A DNA stretch of 64,000 nucleotides from contig CM049319.1 in the NCBI GenBank assembly GCA_026874595.1, positions 59,654,917 to 59,718,916 of the forward strand, read 5' to 3'. Made by a program: the position numbers and the translations under genes. Below the pieces are notes generated by a model. The model was not told where the DNA came from. It did not search any database and saw only the letters and a list, made by a program, of their open reading frames with translations. This document shows, piece by piece, positions 1 to 13,300 of this stretch (within the stretch, counting starts at the first letter, position 1; each line of letters opens with the position of its first letter). This stretch comes from Sipunculus nudus. Lineage: Eukaryota; Annelida; Sipuncula; Golfingiida; Sipunculidae.

Positions 1-670
1 AATTTATGATTTGTTGGATTTTTAGGCATTTACGGTTTATATTTTTAGCGGTTTTCCTGCTTGAGGGACGCGTGTCCGGGCGTGAATAGTTATTTAAATA
101 CATCGGATAGCACACTATAGCATCGGTTTACTTAACATTAGGAAACCTTTTAACACGCGCTAATGCTATGTTTATTTTACCAGCTACGCGACGCAGGCCT
201 TATAATTTTCTAATATGGTCTTTTGTTTGTTCAAAAGCGGCATGATTATCGGAAATCTGAAGCTAATCCATTTAAACGCTGTCCATTGTCAGTTGATTTC
301 CTATCTGAATGATGTAATCAATGGCGATTCCAAGTTCTTTTCCTATTAATTCGTAATTAATTGTCATTTTCATATTTCTTCATATTTCTCTAGTAATAAG
401 ATTATTATGTTTATTACTTTCAAATTTAGAAGTTGAGGATATCAATGAATTGCTTTGTGATTTACTAACTGAGATAGTACCCAAATGTATTTATTGGTGA
501 GAGAGAGAGTCTTTCCGTTATCACACTCTGCTTGGTTATAACAGCGAGGAATCCCCCCCCCCCCCCCCCCATTGCATTCGTCTGTGAGTGAGGCAGGGCC
601 TTCGAATTAGAATACAGAGCTAGACTTTACTTTCAGTTCCCTCCCTATGTAAACATAATTAATGTGGATG

Positions 671-715
<45 letters not shown>

Positions 716-989
716 AACTTAATTTTCAGAATACCCGTCAACTGCTTATATTTTTCAGTGTCTGTAAATAAGTTTTCTGAGCATTTTGTGTTTTGTTATT
801 GGAAAGAAAAAAAACTTATAATTTACGCTTTAGGGTTCGTCATTTATTCTCAGGTGTGGCAACTAATACTAATGATGTATTTTTTCCAAATGTTTTACAT
901 ATTCGTTAACTCATAATCACCGGCATGATTGTTAGACGGCTCTTTTTGTTGCCTCCGCCAGAATGGGATGCGTTCATTTTTGTATATGT
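1..989. other. no gene recognised
   Basis: AT-rich sequence with a poly-C run and the (AT)n array listed separately. No exon with family resemblance on either strand. Confidence 0.6.
673..713. repeat. (AT)n array, with poly-C at 553-570
   Basis: About 20 AT units. An uninterrupted run of 18 C lies just upstream. No gene nearby. Confidence 0.95.
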
Positions 990-3035
990 GATTGTTAGCC
1001 CGGGAGCCAAGTTGTCAAAAGTGCTTTAAAAATGGAGTTGATTTTCCCAAAAAAAAAATACAAATTCCGAAGTTATTTCACAAGCTATAGGTATAAGGAT
1101 GTTTATTAAATGAGGTCTGCTCGGGATCTGCTCTTGCAAAAGATTTCGTATCTTGCTTTAATGTGTGCGAGTTAGGAAAAAATCAGAATCATAGTTGAAG
1201 ACACTTATGAACGCCTATAGGCCAATAACTCTAACACCCTAAATGCAATAAATACGTAGATGGACTTGTTCAAAATGTATAATTATGTTCTTTAAAATTA
1301 ATATTAAATTGAAACAAACAAAGGCAAATTGTAACTTTTACAGCTATACATAGTAACCCATACCCCTTACTTTTGCAAAAAAACAACCTTCTTTTTTGTC
1401 CATAAATGTTCCCAAGCTTTCCGAATGATAATAGAAAAGAACATATAAATATTCAACTAATCCCTTTTCCCCATTTGCTAAAATTTACAAAATTTCAATC
1501 TTAGTAAAATTTAGCTGAAACTCTGTTTAACCGACACATATAAACACTGCATAAGAGTAAATAATTCAATACAGGTTTTCTGTAAATCATTTTAGCACAT
1601 GTTAATCATAGAAGCATGTAAACCAGAATAAAGTATATGTTTCTAAACACTTTGGATATGGGCACATTGATATATAGCCATGACTGATAATATTGGATAA
1701 AAAATTTGTGGTCTTGATGTCAGGCCATCTTGAAATGTAACAATGAATTATAATGAAAAACTATCCTTTTTTTGCTTAATTTCACGAAAGAAATATTAAG
1801 CAAGTTTCAGGTATAATTATATTTTTTCTTGTCTCCAAAAACTATATGCAAAATGTCATGCCTGAATTTACCATTATATTGGCAATGATTTGTGATCTAT
1901 AGGACGCCTGGCCAGCATGCTAACCGTAAGAAAATCCAGCCGGACGGACGAAAAAGAACAAACGCCATCGCTCACATAACGTTCAATTAGTTTAGCTAGA
2001 ACTTTTTTTAAATATTAAATATATGAAACAAAGTAAAAAATAACACTGCCCTTCAAAATGGCGCGAAGGCGAACACCTACTCGCGCTAAAAGATGTCCAA
2101 CTGCATTGTTTCGTATTACCATCTTTTTGTTGCTAAATAACAAAAGGTATTAAACAATACTCGAAATTTTTTTGTTGAAAATACAGACAGGACGAAGAAG
2201 CAAATTTACTTTAAATTCTCCCGGTAATATTGATACTAAGTACTTATTTCATAGTAAGTAAATAATTTACTGTCCAGGGAAGAAAAAAGGTGATATCTGA
2301 GTGAGGCAGATGTCAAATCGGATTAAATAGCTTGAATTATGGAGTAAAATTAAGGGTAGGGGAAAACATTTTTGCTACATACCAGTAAGATTTCTAAAAT
2401 ATATGCATGCATTATTACGCTTAGGGTCATAGCTATCTAGTGATACCAAATTTGTTTTTCTAACTGGAGACCAACCGCAGCTTAGAGGAAACAGTTAAAT
2501 GAATGTTTGCAATTTCGAAATTGTTCGATTTCTGACCTCTCACTCAATTTCTCATGAAATTTATTAAAAAAAGGGCCACATAAGACTAAAGTCATTCATA
2601 CATTTTGAGGGCAAATATCTAGCTACTGCAAACCTGCAAAGATTTAGGAGTTCTGTCCTCATATAAGGAACCTGAGGATTTTTCTATGTACAAAAATGTT
2701 GTTTTCCGCAAAATCTTAGTGATATGGGGTACTTTGTATAGCTGAAACTGTTAGAATTTACCTTTGTTTGTCTCAAATGAGTATTCAGTTTAAAGTGCAT
2801 GTTCATACCTTTCGAACAAGCCCTACAGGTGATCATAAGTCGGTTCAACTATAATTCTGATTTTTTCCCCAACAGGCTCATCTTGATGCTGTATATGAAA
2901 CCTTTCGCAAAACAGATCCCGAGCAAACCTCATTAAATAAACATCCTAATACCTATAGTTTACGAAAATAACCTTGGATTTTGTTGTACTTAAAGGGCCA
3001 ATTCATCTCAAATATGGCCTACCTGGCTCCCTGAC
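990..3035. repeat. diverged inverted repeat, arms 990-1500 and 2440-3035
   Basis: The left arm has ctataggtataaggatgttt then attaaatgaggtctgctcgg. The right arm carries its reverse complement with a few changes near 2905-2960. Pairing continues inward through aaacaaacaaaggcaaatt at about 1313 and outward through gggagccaagtt at about 1000. Divergence is roughly 20-25 percent by eye. It could be two opposed copies of one element or a fold-back transposon. The spacer (about 1500-2440) has no gene I recognise. Confidence 0.7.
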
Positions 3036-3978
3036 TGTTTGGGTGTGGGTGATTCTCATGAAATTTTCATGGCTTTTCGGGAAAGGGCCGAGGAAGAATC
3101 GTTTGGATTTGGTTTTGATCCAGCATCTTTTCTGGATTCTGGACCGTCATCAAGCAAAAAAATGAAATTACGGCCGTTTATTCCCGAACGAACTTGAGAA
3201 TATGCTGTATTCGCATAAAAGTTTTGGAAATGTTTTCTACCATGACGTGTATACCCATTAGGGTTTACATTTCTAGTAAATGAATTTAAAAATTTATAGC
3301 GCTTTTACTAAAACATAATCATTCAGCAGCCAATTTTCTCTTGCGTTTTAATTAAGTATTTTATCAGCGCTGTACACTTACAGTAAATATATCGTTTGAG
3401 CATTTTCGGTCATTTTCAACATTCGTATCTGCTATTTAATGTTTAGTTGCATATGTTGGTGGAATTTTTATCATTGTTTCGTATCTACATTTGAAGAAGC
3501 AACCAGAGCAGAATTCACTTTGTTTTTAAATCAGTCAAAAAGTTATCGATCACTCATGTTTCATTCTTTAAAAATTAAAGATTGAATTATCAAATTCCGA
3601 ATGATTTATAAAAATTCAGTTCTAAAAAAAAACATTGTAGATGAACAAACGAAATATAAGGGAGACATTGTCATATAGCATTACACAAGTCAGCTAAAAA
3701 TGGTTAGCTCTTGTTAGGGTCTTAGTAAAAAAAAAATAAAATATTTCCTTTCCTTTCCTGGAAATGTTATAACTACATATACATGTACCATTAGAAAGGG
3801 CACTTTTTGAAATAAAGACTTTTTAATGAATAAAATATTATAAACCTATTCTTGGAAATTTCATAAATATATTTACATGTTCATCAGACAAAACACTTGA
3901 AATGATTTTCATTTACTGAGCTTTGATATGAAAGTAAATAAATTTGTTTGAAGTTTAATTTTAAAAAATTAAAATGGA

Positions 3979-4089
3979 AGGTAAAATGTGGGGTGAGGTG
4001 TTGACGTCATTTTGGGCCAGGCGGATGGCAGGAAGCACGCCGTGCCCGATGGGATCCCCATCAACAGACGACATTGGTAACAATCCGAC
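3979..4089 (-). pseudogene. orphan GABBR2-type first ectodomain segment, possibly dead
   Basis: Minus-strand reading, 37 codons: VGLLPMSSVDGDPIGHGVLP followed by AIRLAQNDVNTSPHILP. This matches the segment at the start of lobe 1 in GABA-B receptors ('G-L-x-P-x-x-x-x-x-x-x-x-G-x-G-V-L-P-A-x-x-L-A-x-x-x-x-N-x-x-x-x-x-L-P'), which lies just before the CDM exon of the main gene. An acceptor-like gttgttccag precedes it at 4090. The expected last dozen residues before Cys are absent: after Pro the frame runs into SILIF and a stop, and the only GT in the tail region is inside the homologous stretch (GAC|GTCAAC). It is either the start of a second gene with unusual splicing or a relic. Confidence 0.6.
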
Positions 4090-4182
4090 CTGGAACAACT
4101 GCTCGAGGTCCGTGTAAACCGAACCGATCTTAAATGATACAAGCAAAGCAAAGTTGATGTTAACCAACAGTTCGAGATCCAT

Positions 4183-7100
4183 CGTGTTTACCTGCCGAAC
4201 TTGAAACTTACTGGCAAATTTGGAATGCCGTATGCTTCAATTTAATGTCACCACTTAATATAAGAAAAAAAGCTTGCGCCGTTTGTAAAGCTGAACTTTT
4301 CACGGGTTAATCATTATGAAATACATCCGTATCCGTATTTAAATTTGCAATTTTCGCCAATTGCTAATACAGGGGTACACACAAATGGTTATAGAACAAT
4401 CTAAAATCTTCGGTCGTGGACAGCCATAGCTTTTTCTTGCAATTTGTCAGTATAGCTTCAATCCCAGCGAGATATATAATGCATACCCTGTGCTTTGATT
4501 AATAGATACCGGAGATGTAGTCAGCGTTGTCCCTGTCAGAGCCAGCTTGCGTAGTTAGCTGCTATAGATTTAAGTTCTCACCACTACAGAGCTAGTTCTC
4601 TATGCTAAAGCATGGTTTTAGGGCAGTATCGACTCTGACTAAAGGTTTTATTAATTCTCTACCGCCAGGTTTGTCATTCAGGGTTTTGTACTGGGATGAT
4701 TGCTCTGAACGGTTTTTTATACAGGACTGCATAGATCAATGTGATCCATATATCAGGAATTTGCGGTTCATCAGCTATGTCTGTTACCAATATTTAGCTC
4801 AGGTAATTAAATTACCGTCTCAACAAGTGCTGCATATTTTATCACCCGCCGGGAGCTTAATCTTCAATAGTCTAGTTTTCCGATTGAGATCACATGAAAT
4901 AACTGACAACTTTATCTGTAGAATCCACTTGCTCATATCTCTCTGTGCTATGTTTCACCTCTTCCAGCACTTATTATATTAGCCTTTACGTTTCTGTTTC
5001 CAGTATGACATACCTCCATGATTTGAAAATGATGTTTACAAGGTTACCTTTGTATACCATAAATTGTAGTCTGGTAAACATTTCCTCTTTGGCAATGGAT
5101 AATACCAGACATCCATATTTGATAGTAACTTTATTGTAACCTAATTAACCATAATCTTCACTCATAATGACAGTAGTATGTAGATTAACATAATAAATTA
5201 ATAAAAACATCGTATATTTAAAGGTTCAACATTTTTTTCCATGGCGCACACATTTGTCAACTGTGTGCTTTACTTTCTTAACAGGCTTTAAATGTTTCGT
5301 ATTAGTTCCTTTTTAAAATTGCATAGTTTTACTTTCCAGGTCCCCAACAAAAAAAATACCAATTAAGCGTTAAAGTAACGTTTAAAAGTTCACCCCAGAG
5401 TTCCGTATAGTCATGTGGGGGTAACAGGCCCATGCGAAAACAAAAACGATAAAACCGACATCGTAGAAGTTTAATGTCAGTCAATCTTCTTCTACAGCTA
5501 ACCATCAACCTATCTACTATATATTAGTCTACTTATGATGGAAATGATAATTGAGTCTGGTCTTTATCAGGTTCTGCACATTCATATTTACCTGTATTTA
5601 AAGCCCTTGAGTAACACGGATGCAACACAATAAACGGATGCAACATAGCCAATACACACTGTAAATTAAAGAATATTAAGCTCATGTAATCCTTGTGTCA
5701 CCACATTCTTTGTTTTACAAAGGAATGTATTGATGTTATGCATTTGTAGGTTACAGCGTTAGAATGATTTAATTCTTCATTAACAACAAACGTGTATTTA
5801 CAAAACATGGCACATTACCTTTTATTTTCTATTGATAAAGAATGTCGAATGTTCTAACCAGAGTAAAAAGCGTTGAGCTGGACATGCGTGAAAGTTTATT
5901 GAAATGAATATATTATTCAATAATTAATTTTTTCTCAAATTATGTAATGCCTTGAGGGGGAAAAGGGTGTCATGCAATAAAAATTGTATATCTGCCGATG
6001 TACTAATTTTATCCTTGTCATACCCAGAAAGTCATCCAAGTTCATGTGTGCTGCCGGGGACTGTGTAAAGCTAGAAGAATGGACAGGAAGGAGAGTGTTA
6101 GGTAGGATGAGACTGACATTGTCGGTGAAATCAGACCATGACCCCCCTCCCCCCCCCCCCCTTTACCTTTACACAATGAAACAAAGGAGAGAGGAGAGAG
6201 AAACATTGGTACATATATAAGCTCCGCACACCATAAGCAGAGAAAATAAGCCCAAACAATTAAGGAAATTTGATTGAAAAACAGTATTCTCAGTTTTTTG
6301 GGTTTTTTTTACGGCTGACTGAATGTATAATTTAATGCAAGGTACCAGGCACAGAGAAGCAGTTCACACCCGGTCTTGCGATCCAGGGCTAGGGCACAGG
6401 GCCACAAATCTCTCTTGGGCTGAGAACAAGTTTCTTGAAACGCAGTCAGAGTAACTCCCTGGCACAAATGACCCAACAGTATCAGTCCCGGGGAATCAAA
6501 AGATTTGGCCAAATGTGGAACCCAGAATAAATATGTAATCTGAAAAAGCCAGCCTGATTAAATGGAGATGGAATCTGGCGGCCAAGTCAATAACGGCACC
6601 AAAAAAATATCCTGGCGGCCATGCCTCAAGCCAAGCGAGTGTAAAGGCTTATCTATTGCTGGCTTTTTCTGAACAAGTCGGAATGTCTTGGCTTGTCGTC
6701 GGTGTAAAGGTCTCCGCCTCCCCCCCCCCTTATATTTTGAAAATGATTTTAAAATTACCCCTTGGACATGGTTTAAATATCCCCTTTTAACGATCTAAAA
6801 TTACCCCTCACATGTTTAAAAATTACAACTAATTAAAATTAATTTAAAGTTATCACCGGGGTTAGCCTTATATTAATTTTAGCTTACACCCGTACTGTTC
6901 AGATCTACTTCTGAATTAGTTATAAGATAATTTTCTGTTCTTTAATAGGCTCTTAATGTATTTCTTTAATGTGAAATATAAGAGATCCCTCTAAGAGAGC
7001 TATAACCAATGTATGACAAAAAGTTTAATATATTTTAAATTATATTCAAATTGACTCATGCACCTTACCAAAATACATGACGCATTTCATACAACCAAAA

Positions 7101-7656
7101 TATCGGAAAAAGAAATTAATTATTATAATTATAAATAAACATATATATCAAGAAACAAAAATCGTTAACAGGGAATGACAAGGGGTTGAATTCGTATGGT
7201 TATATCTAAGATCGATTTGTCTTTTGTTTGAAAATCAAACCGATATTTCGTTTCTGTTGGAGGTATCTTTGAGTTTATGAGTTCTTACATCTCATTTGTG
7301 ACGGAAGATTGAGCTTGTTTAAGCTGTTAGTAGAAACAGTACATGGACCTAAAATGACAAACTGAACAAACACGTAACCTCAGGAAGTTGAATAAAGTCA
7401 CTAAATTCAAATCCTCTTTTACAAACCTTGGGTTCGACTAATTACTACCAGGTGTCTTTATTGAACCTGTTTGGCTTATTTTGGCGGCCCTATAAATTTT
7501 AAACATGTCGATATGAAGAAAACGAACAGTCTTTGCATGGTGAGACGGACTTTTCTGGCCTATAAAAAATAAGGTTTTATGTGACATTATTTTATTATAA
7601 TATATGAAGTTGAATCAAATAATTTTCGTCTATATTTTGGAGACAGTTTTTTTATC
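4183..7656. other. no gene recognised
   Basis: Holds a 126-residue plus frame at 4602-4982 (MLKHGFRAVSTL...), the longest in this stretch, without any motif or similarity I can name. C-runs occur at about 6150-6160 and 6721-6729. The neighbouring exon-like piece at 3979-4089 is on the other strand and does not connect to it. Confidence 0.5.
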
Positions 7657-7669
7657 TACTAGATAATAT

Positions 7670-8062
7670 AAACCGGCTTCTGTGGCTCAGGGGTAGAGCG
7701 CAGGACTCAAAGCTGGGAGATCGTGAGTTCGAATCTCAGCCGAGGCGGTGAGGTTATTCTTGGTCGGCCCCCACCCAGGGTGAGCGCTCTGCAGGCTTAA
7801 TGGAAAGGTCGTGCCAAACGGCCGTGTTTCACTCACAAATGAGTGCGCCTTTCGGGGGTCCTCGGTGGTATGATTAGCAACCCAGGGCCCGCAGGTGCAG
7901 TAGTCACCGGGCCTGGTTAACGCCAGGATATAAAATGAGAGGAAGCGTGTGATACTGCCCTGTCACGTAGTCCGAAACCGGAATGGAAATCTGCAGATGT
8001 ACATATACTTAGTTAAGCTAGTATTAAAAAATGGAGGCGGTTACCTCCAACAACAACAAAAA
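7670..8062 (+). mobile_element. intact tRNA-derived SINE with perfect target duplication
   Basis: The 5' head contains a pol III A box (TGGCTCAGGGG, 7683-7693) and B box (GTTCGAATC, 7727-7735), as in a tRNA gene. A body follows with gtgtttcactcacaaatgag, cctttcgggggtcctcggtg, cacgtagtccgaaaccggaa and ggaggcggttacctcc, then a short (AAC)n tail. It is bounded by the 13-bp direct repeat TACTAGATAATAT at 7657-7669 and 8063-8075. SINEs need a LINE reverse transcriptase in trans. Confidence 0.88.
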
Positions 8063-8075
8063 TACTAGATAATAT

Positions 8076-8256
8076 GAGTGCCTATTTCGGGGGTTCCTGA
8101 GTGTTACACCCGCAAGTGTAGTAACAGAGCCAAGTTTAAAAAATGATAACTGGCCTGCCCCGTAGTCCAAGATGTGATTAGAGTTATGTAAATGTATATA
8201 GTACTTGGTTAAGCCAGCATTAAAAAAATGGAAGCGGTAACCTCCAAAATATGCAA
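8076..8256 (+). mobile_element. older 5'-truncated copy of the same SINE
   Basis: Shares cctatttcgggggttcctga, then cgcaagtgtagtaac, gccccgtagtcc, acttggttaagccagcatta and ggaagcggtaacctcc with the intact copy at 7670-8062, but has many substitutions and deletions and lacks the tRNA head. The intact copy inserted directly beside it. Confidence 0.8.
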
Positions 8257-8516
8257 AAAGGGTTAAGTGCTCTATCCGTATATATAATTTGAAATCTATT
8301 CTATTATGAGAAAAAAAACTCTTATCTCTTGAGTTTCCCTTGCCCAAAGGAGAGAGTAAATATTGCTAGTTTAATTGAAAAAAATTTTAGGGAATTACTA
8401 GTATATATAAATAACATGTTTTATTTATTACAACTAACCAGGGCCATAGTCTCAGTTGTAGGCGTTGTTAATGTTTTCATGAACATATATAGCAATAAAA
8501 AGGACACTGGTAAAGC

Positions 8517-8732
8517 AATTCACGAACAAGTGCTCCTTTAGGGGGATCCTTGGTGATATGACCTAACACCGGGGACAATTACACACATCCTGCCGCGGGT
8601 GCAGTTGCTATCGGGTCTGCTCATCACCACGATATAAAATAAGAGGAAACGTGTGGTAAAGCCCTGTCGCAAAATCCGAAACCGGAATGGAATACATACT
8701 TATTAAAGTGGAGGCGGTTACCTCCAACAAAT
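8517..8732 (+). mobile_element. third, 5'-truncated SINE copy
   Basis: Shares aattcacgaacaagtgctcc, ttggtgatatgac, gcgggtgcagttg, ccgaaaccggaatgg and ggaggcggttacctccaaca with the body of the SINE at 7670-8062. No A or B box. It ends in an A-rich aacaaataaata tail. Confidence 0.8.
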
Positions 8733-10299
8733 AAATATTAAATATATTTATAGATATATCATTTACAAATTAAATGATATATCGTCTATTGGGTTTAATT
8801 TGAAATTAATATAATATTGACAATTAAGGACGTACTTTGCCAAGAATGCTTTATACAATAAAAGCAGAGTTCAGATAGGTCATGAAGCATGCATGAAAAC
8901 TTGAGTTGAAGACTGTGAGGTTCTTCAGTCTAGTATAGCGATTTATCTATGTCCCGAATGAATAAATGCGCCGATATTCCTTGACTGTGAAGAAACTGGT
9001 TCAATAAAAAAAAAACGCGTCAGCCATCGTCCTTGGCACGCTTTCCTTTTGTACCATAAAATAAATGAAGAAAATAAATCAGGTATTTTGTAATCTTATT
9101 CCTTCATATTCCACTCTTAGAGAAGATGATATATTTAATAAATTCAAACGTGCTTTATTAAAATATGTTGCATGAGAAATTAAAGGAGACACAAAGAATT
9201 CAATCATGTAGGAAAATAAGCTTATAAATGTATTATCACATTTACTTCTAGATCGTTTTTCTCTTAAACCGGATTAAATGAATTATAACATGCATGAGAA
9301 ATTATTTTATTAGGTTTAGTATGACCGTGCTAAATCCTCGACTTTTATTATTAAATATTATACCTTGCTTAAGTATTTACATTATATATTCTGTATATTC
9401 TTTTTATGCAAACGTATATACATTGTTTGTTCATTCCGTATAACCAGAGAATATACCCGGTTCATTAATATACTTAGAAGCCGTCTATCATTTAACACTG
9501 TCTCACTGGAGGGGCGGAAATTTCGTTATAAATGAAGTTGAATCAAAAAGTTTTCGTCTACATTTTAGAGATTATACTTTTGTCTACCAGACAGTATTTA
9601 TAATAATAATCAGTAGTTGTGTTATTTAATCGTGCGAATAAGAGTTTTGAAATCTATTGTTAAAGCCGTATTCACCAAGAGAAAACTATGACTAAATTAT
9701 TGCGTAATTTGGAGGAAAACAAATACCAACACATCTGGCTTAGGGTGGCAGGCAGATAAAATAAATATGGCGGCCATACAGCTGGCCTTAACAGCTAATA
9801 TGTATCTAACCCATTTGCTTGAATAAAGCCGTACAGACGGTAATAAATTTTACCCCATCAATATCATAGTGTAATTTCGGAAATTAAATGAGGTCCCCTG
9901 AGCTATCATTCACGGAGATTGTCTTAATCCTGCTCTGATTAGCAGAGCTATGTCTCTATTATGTAGATACATTATCACTCACTCATTAAATGTTAACTGA
10001 CGCACCATGGTCTCAAGCCCGCTGACCGAAAACATGCTAATATTAAAAGCGCGCGACGTACAGCACGCCATCTATTATGGAATCAGACACGCCTTGACTC
10101 GCACTTCTGCAGGAAGCTCTAAAAAGCCGTCTGACAATCTACCGTTTACCGTTGTCAATAATCCAGTGTAATATCAAGACCCTGATGATTAAATTTCCTC
10201 CAAAATGGAATCAATCCCGGGTATTTATTTTTCTAGACAGATAAAATGATTTCATAATGTTAGGACTATCAATAGAGGGCCATTGCTTTGTCTATGTCA

Positions 10300-10302
<3 letters not shown>

Positions 10303-10345
<43 letters not shown>
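10303..10345. repeat. (TA)n array
   Basis: About 21 units in sequence without a recognised gene. The YIYIYI frame is a by-product. Confidence 0.95.
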
Positions 10346-10347
<2 letters not shown>

Positions 10348-12949
10348 TTATGTCCCTATCTCATTCTCTCTCCCTCCTATTTAAATATTATATTTTCTAC
10401 AGAAGCCAAAAATATTGTAGTCAAACAATTACCTACCGTTTAGTTGTTCAAGAATCCATTTTGATTTATATATGAATAATGAATGAAAAAATGCATGTGA
10501 TTATCGACATAAAAAATGTGTATTAATGTGAGAGTAAATATTCCTACTTTTAGTAATTAGTAAATAGTCCTACCTTTACCGGAAGGACTATTGAACTCAA
10601 TCTAAACAAACAGATCTCTCTCATGAATATATATTTTTACTAGTTTTTTGCGTTATTCTTTGTAAAGTTTCGCGGGAGGTCATGATTTTACAGCGTTTTT
10701 GGTCAGTTTGTTAATTTGGAGTGTTTTGAATGCATACGTTTGTCTTTCTACAGGATATTAGTATACACGGCACGCACTCCAATGTTGACAAACTATACAT
10801 GTTACAAAAGGGGTTTAGTTGCATATGTGCGGATGTTGAAAGGTGACTATTACAAAACATTCTTGGCAAAACGCTGGTTCTTCTTACTTCAACCAGATGA
10901 CCTTATTATCTTTATTTAATAAACCTCAGATGTCTGTTGAGGTACCATGAATCTGAATAATTAATGGTCCTGTGAGGACAGGGATATTTACTTCTGAAAA
11001 GCATGTGAGCCAGCTATTTGAAGGTTCTCCTGTGTTCTAAATCTCCTGCCCGCAGCTAGGATAGAGATATGCTACCTTTGCCACGCAATACGAAATGCAT
11101 CTTGTGGCTATACGCAAATAAAACAATTAACACTAGTGTGCCTGAAGGAGTAATGATTAAGTATATATGTTAAAGGGGTGGGAGCGGGTAGCTACCTTGA
11201 ATAAAATGGCAAGAAAACATTTACAATGAAGCTGAACAACTATCAAATTTATGTAGCAAATCAACTAATCAACCGAAATTCTTGACAAGTAACATTTTAT
11301 TCATTTGTACAGAAAAAAAATATATAGCTTGATTCAACAGTCAGTCTGGACAAATTATCATTTGTTTATTTTAAATTTTGGCAGACAAGCCTCTCTCACC
11401 GTTATGCCAAGAGTTTTCCATACGCCTCTTGCTTGTCTGATCTAGTGTATATCTGAAACATCTCACACAAAATGCAATAGGCATGCTGCCACATGTTCAA
11501 ATTGAGTCTTTTGGAATTCTTTGTAATTAAGCGACAACTCTTGGCATTCATTTCTCCAGTTTCAAAAGGGATGCACTGAGTTTATAAAAGCAATCAAATT
11601 CAAAAACAAGGGGAATAACATCTCCACGCGAAAAGTGAACTGTATACATGAAGGTTGGCAGAATGGCAAAAGGGACTTCAGATGGTGAAGTGGATTAGAC
11701 TAAACAAGACGCAGCCCATATTCGCGTGGAAGCTTTTTAGTTAATGTTCTTTCACGGTTTACGGTGTGAGGGGTTTTTTAGACAATGGTCGGAAGAGACG
11801 TGTAGACAAATGATCACACAAAGTGAACGAAAACAACTTGTCAAGGTTTTGGCAAGACGTTGCTGACTTTGAGAAATCAATGTTGTTCCAGGACTCATTT
11901 AGGGAGTCTGCAGAGGGGTCTTTGAACGTTTTAAGTCTCATCCCACACTACGCCGTTAAATTGCAATATTACGTGCTTTCAGGGCAAACTGTATTAGACT
12001 TATTTGGGTAGCACTTGCTCCTGTGTCAACTAAAATACTCGGTCCTGTTGTGTGAAAAGCATCCTAGTTATCTAATTATAAAGTGATTACTGTGATTACT
12101 GGGTTTTTATTTAAAATAAAAAAAAAAAGAAATTGCACAAATGACAGATTAAAAAAAACAAGAAAAAAAAAAACAATACGTCCCTAGCCACCTGGCTGAT
12201 GTATAATAAATTACATAAGATGAAAAGTCAGAGACTACATTCCTCCACAGGAATCTATGTACACAGGTTTTTTTCACAGTTCCTCTATCAGGAAGGTTAT
12301 GCTTAACCTCATGTCTGCTTGTTTTTTTTTTCTGCTGACGGAATAATTGGTGAGATATTGGCCTTTGCAGGAGAAAGCGCTTTACCGAGTGACGTTCTAG
12401 TTTGTTAAGGTATTGTTGAACACTGTAAGCATCCCGTGTTGAAACGAATATCATAACAAAATGTGTCCGCTGCTTGTCACGAAATTGGCTATTTTAATAA
12501 GATACCATAAAGTGGTGCCTATATTTTATTACCTCTTTGTATAGAGAACACCGTGGCACTTTTTTGCATTGAATGTGTTAATTTTTTTTTAAATTAAGGT
12601 CTGAAAATATGGGCGCGCTCCCTTTTCCTGCGCCTGGTAATAAGAATATGTACAGGCGATGTTATTTTCTATGAAAGCTAACATTTCTAATATTTATTCA
12701 AATCAGATTGGCCATTAACAGCGTTCTTTCAAGCATGGCAGTTGTTTATACCGGAGTTGCCTGTCAGGGCTTCAACAGAACTAGCAGTTCTTGGACTGGT
12801 CTGTCACAGTCATCACTCACCATGACAACCATCTATATACCCCGAGCCATTAATCAGGGCTAATATCACGTTTGGCCGCCAAAATGGCAACCTCTTGATA
12901 TTTCTATGTTTGCAAAAATGTGAGTGTGACTTTTCTTATTGAATGATTC

Positions 12950-13300
12950 AAGCAAGAAAAACACAGATTGGTCTCGACAAGTACCAAAGATCACCCCTAA
13001 ATCTTTGTTTCTACCAGGAGGGTATCCATCCCCGTTCATACAGTGTTTGTTAATGGCATAACTCACACCGTCATGAATGGAATCTCATGAAAATTTAGGT
13101 CATTTCAGGCATTTTCCAATGAAGAATCTGTTAGAATTTTGTGCGGATCCGGCTCATGATCCAAATTCAGGAACACCAAGGAATATTCGCAAATATATAT
13201 TCACATATGCATGAATGAAGTCGGGAATGTGGGCTGAATAAGTAAATGACCCCCAAACATGCTAAAGGCCTGCATTCCTTAGAAAAATCAGATTTCTAGC
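12950..13300. repeat. dispersed repeat, copy shared with 63560-63840
   Basis: Shares, in the same orientation, ccaggagggta, then cgttcat, ttagaatttt.gt..ggatcc, a stretch like acattcacctatgcaagaat, gggaatrtgggc, and tgcattccttaraaa.cagattt with 63560-63840. Diverged and gapped. No coding signal. Confidence 0.65.

Noticed and set aside
4602-4982. 126-residue plus frame
   Set aside because: No recognisable motif, odd composition and no splice context. Kept only as a note for the stretch 4183-7656.
7670-7745. A functional tRNA gene
   Set aside because: The A and B boxes are there, but no acceptor stem closes and the sequence continues into a SINE body with a target duplication.
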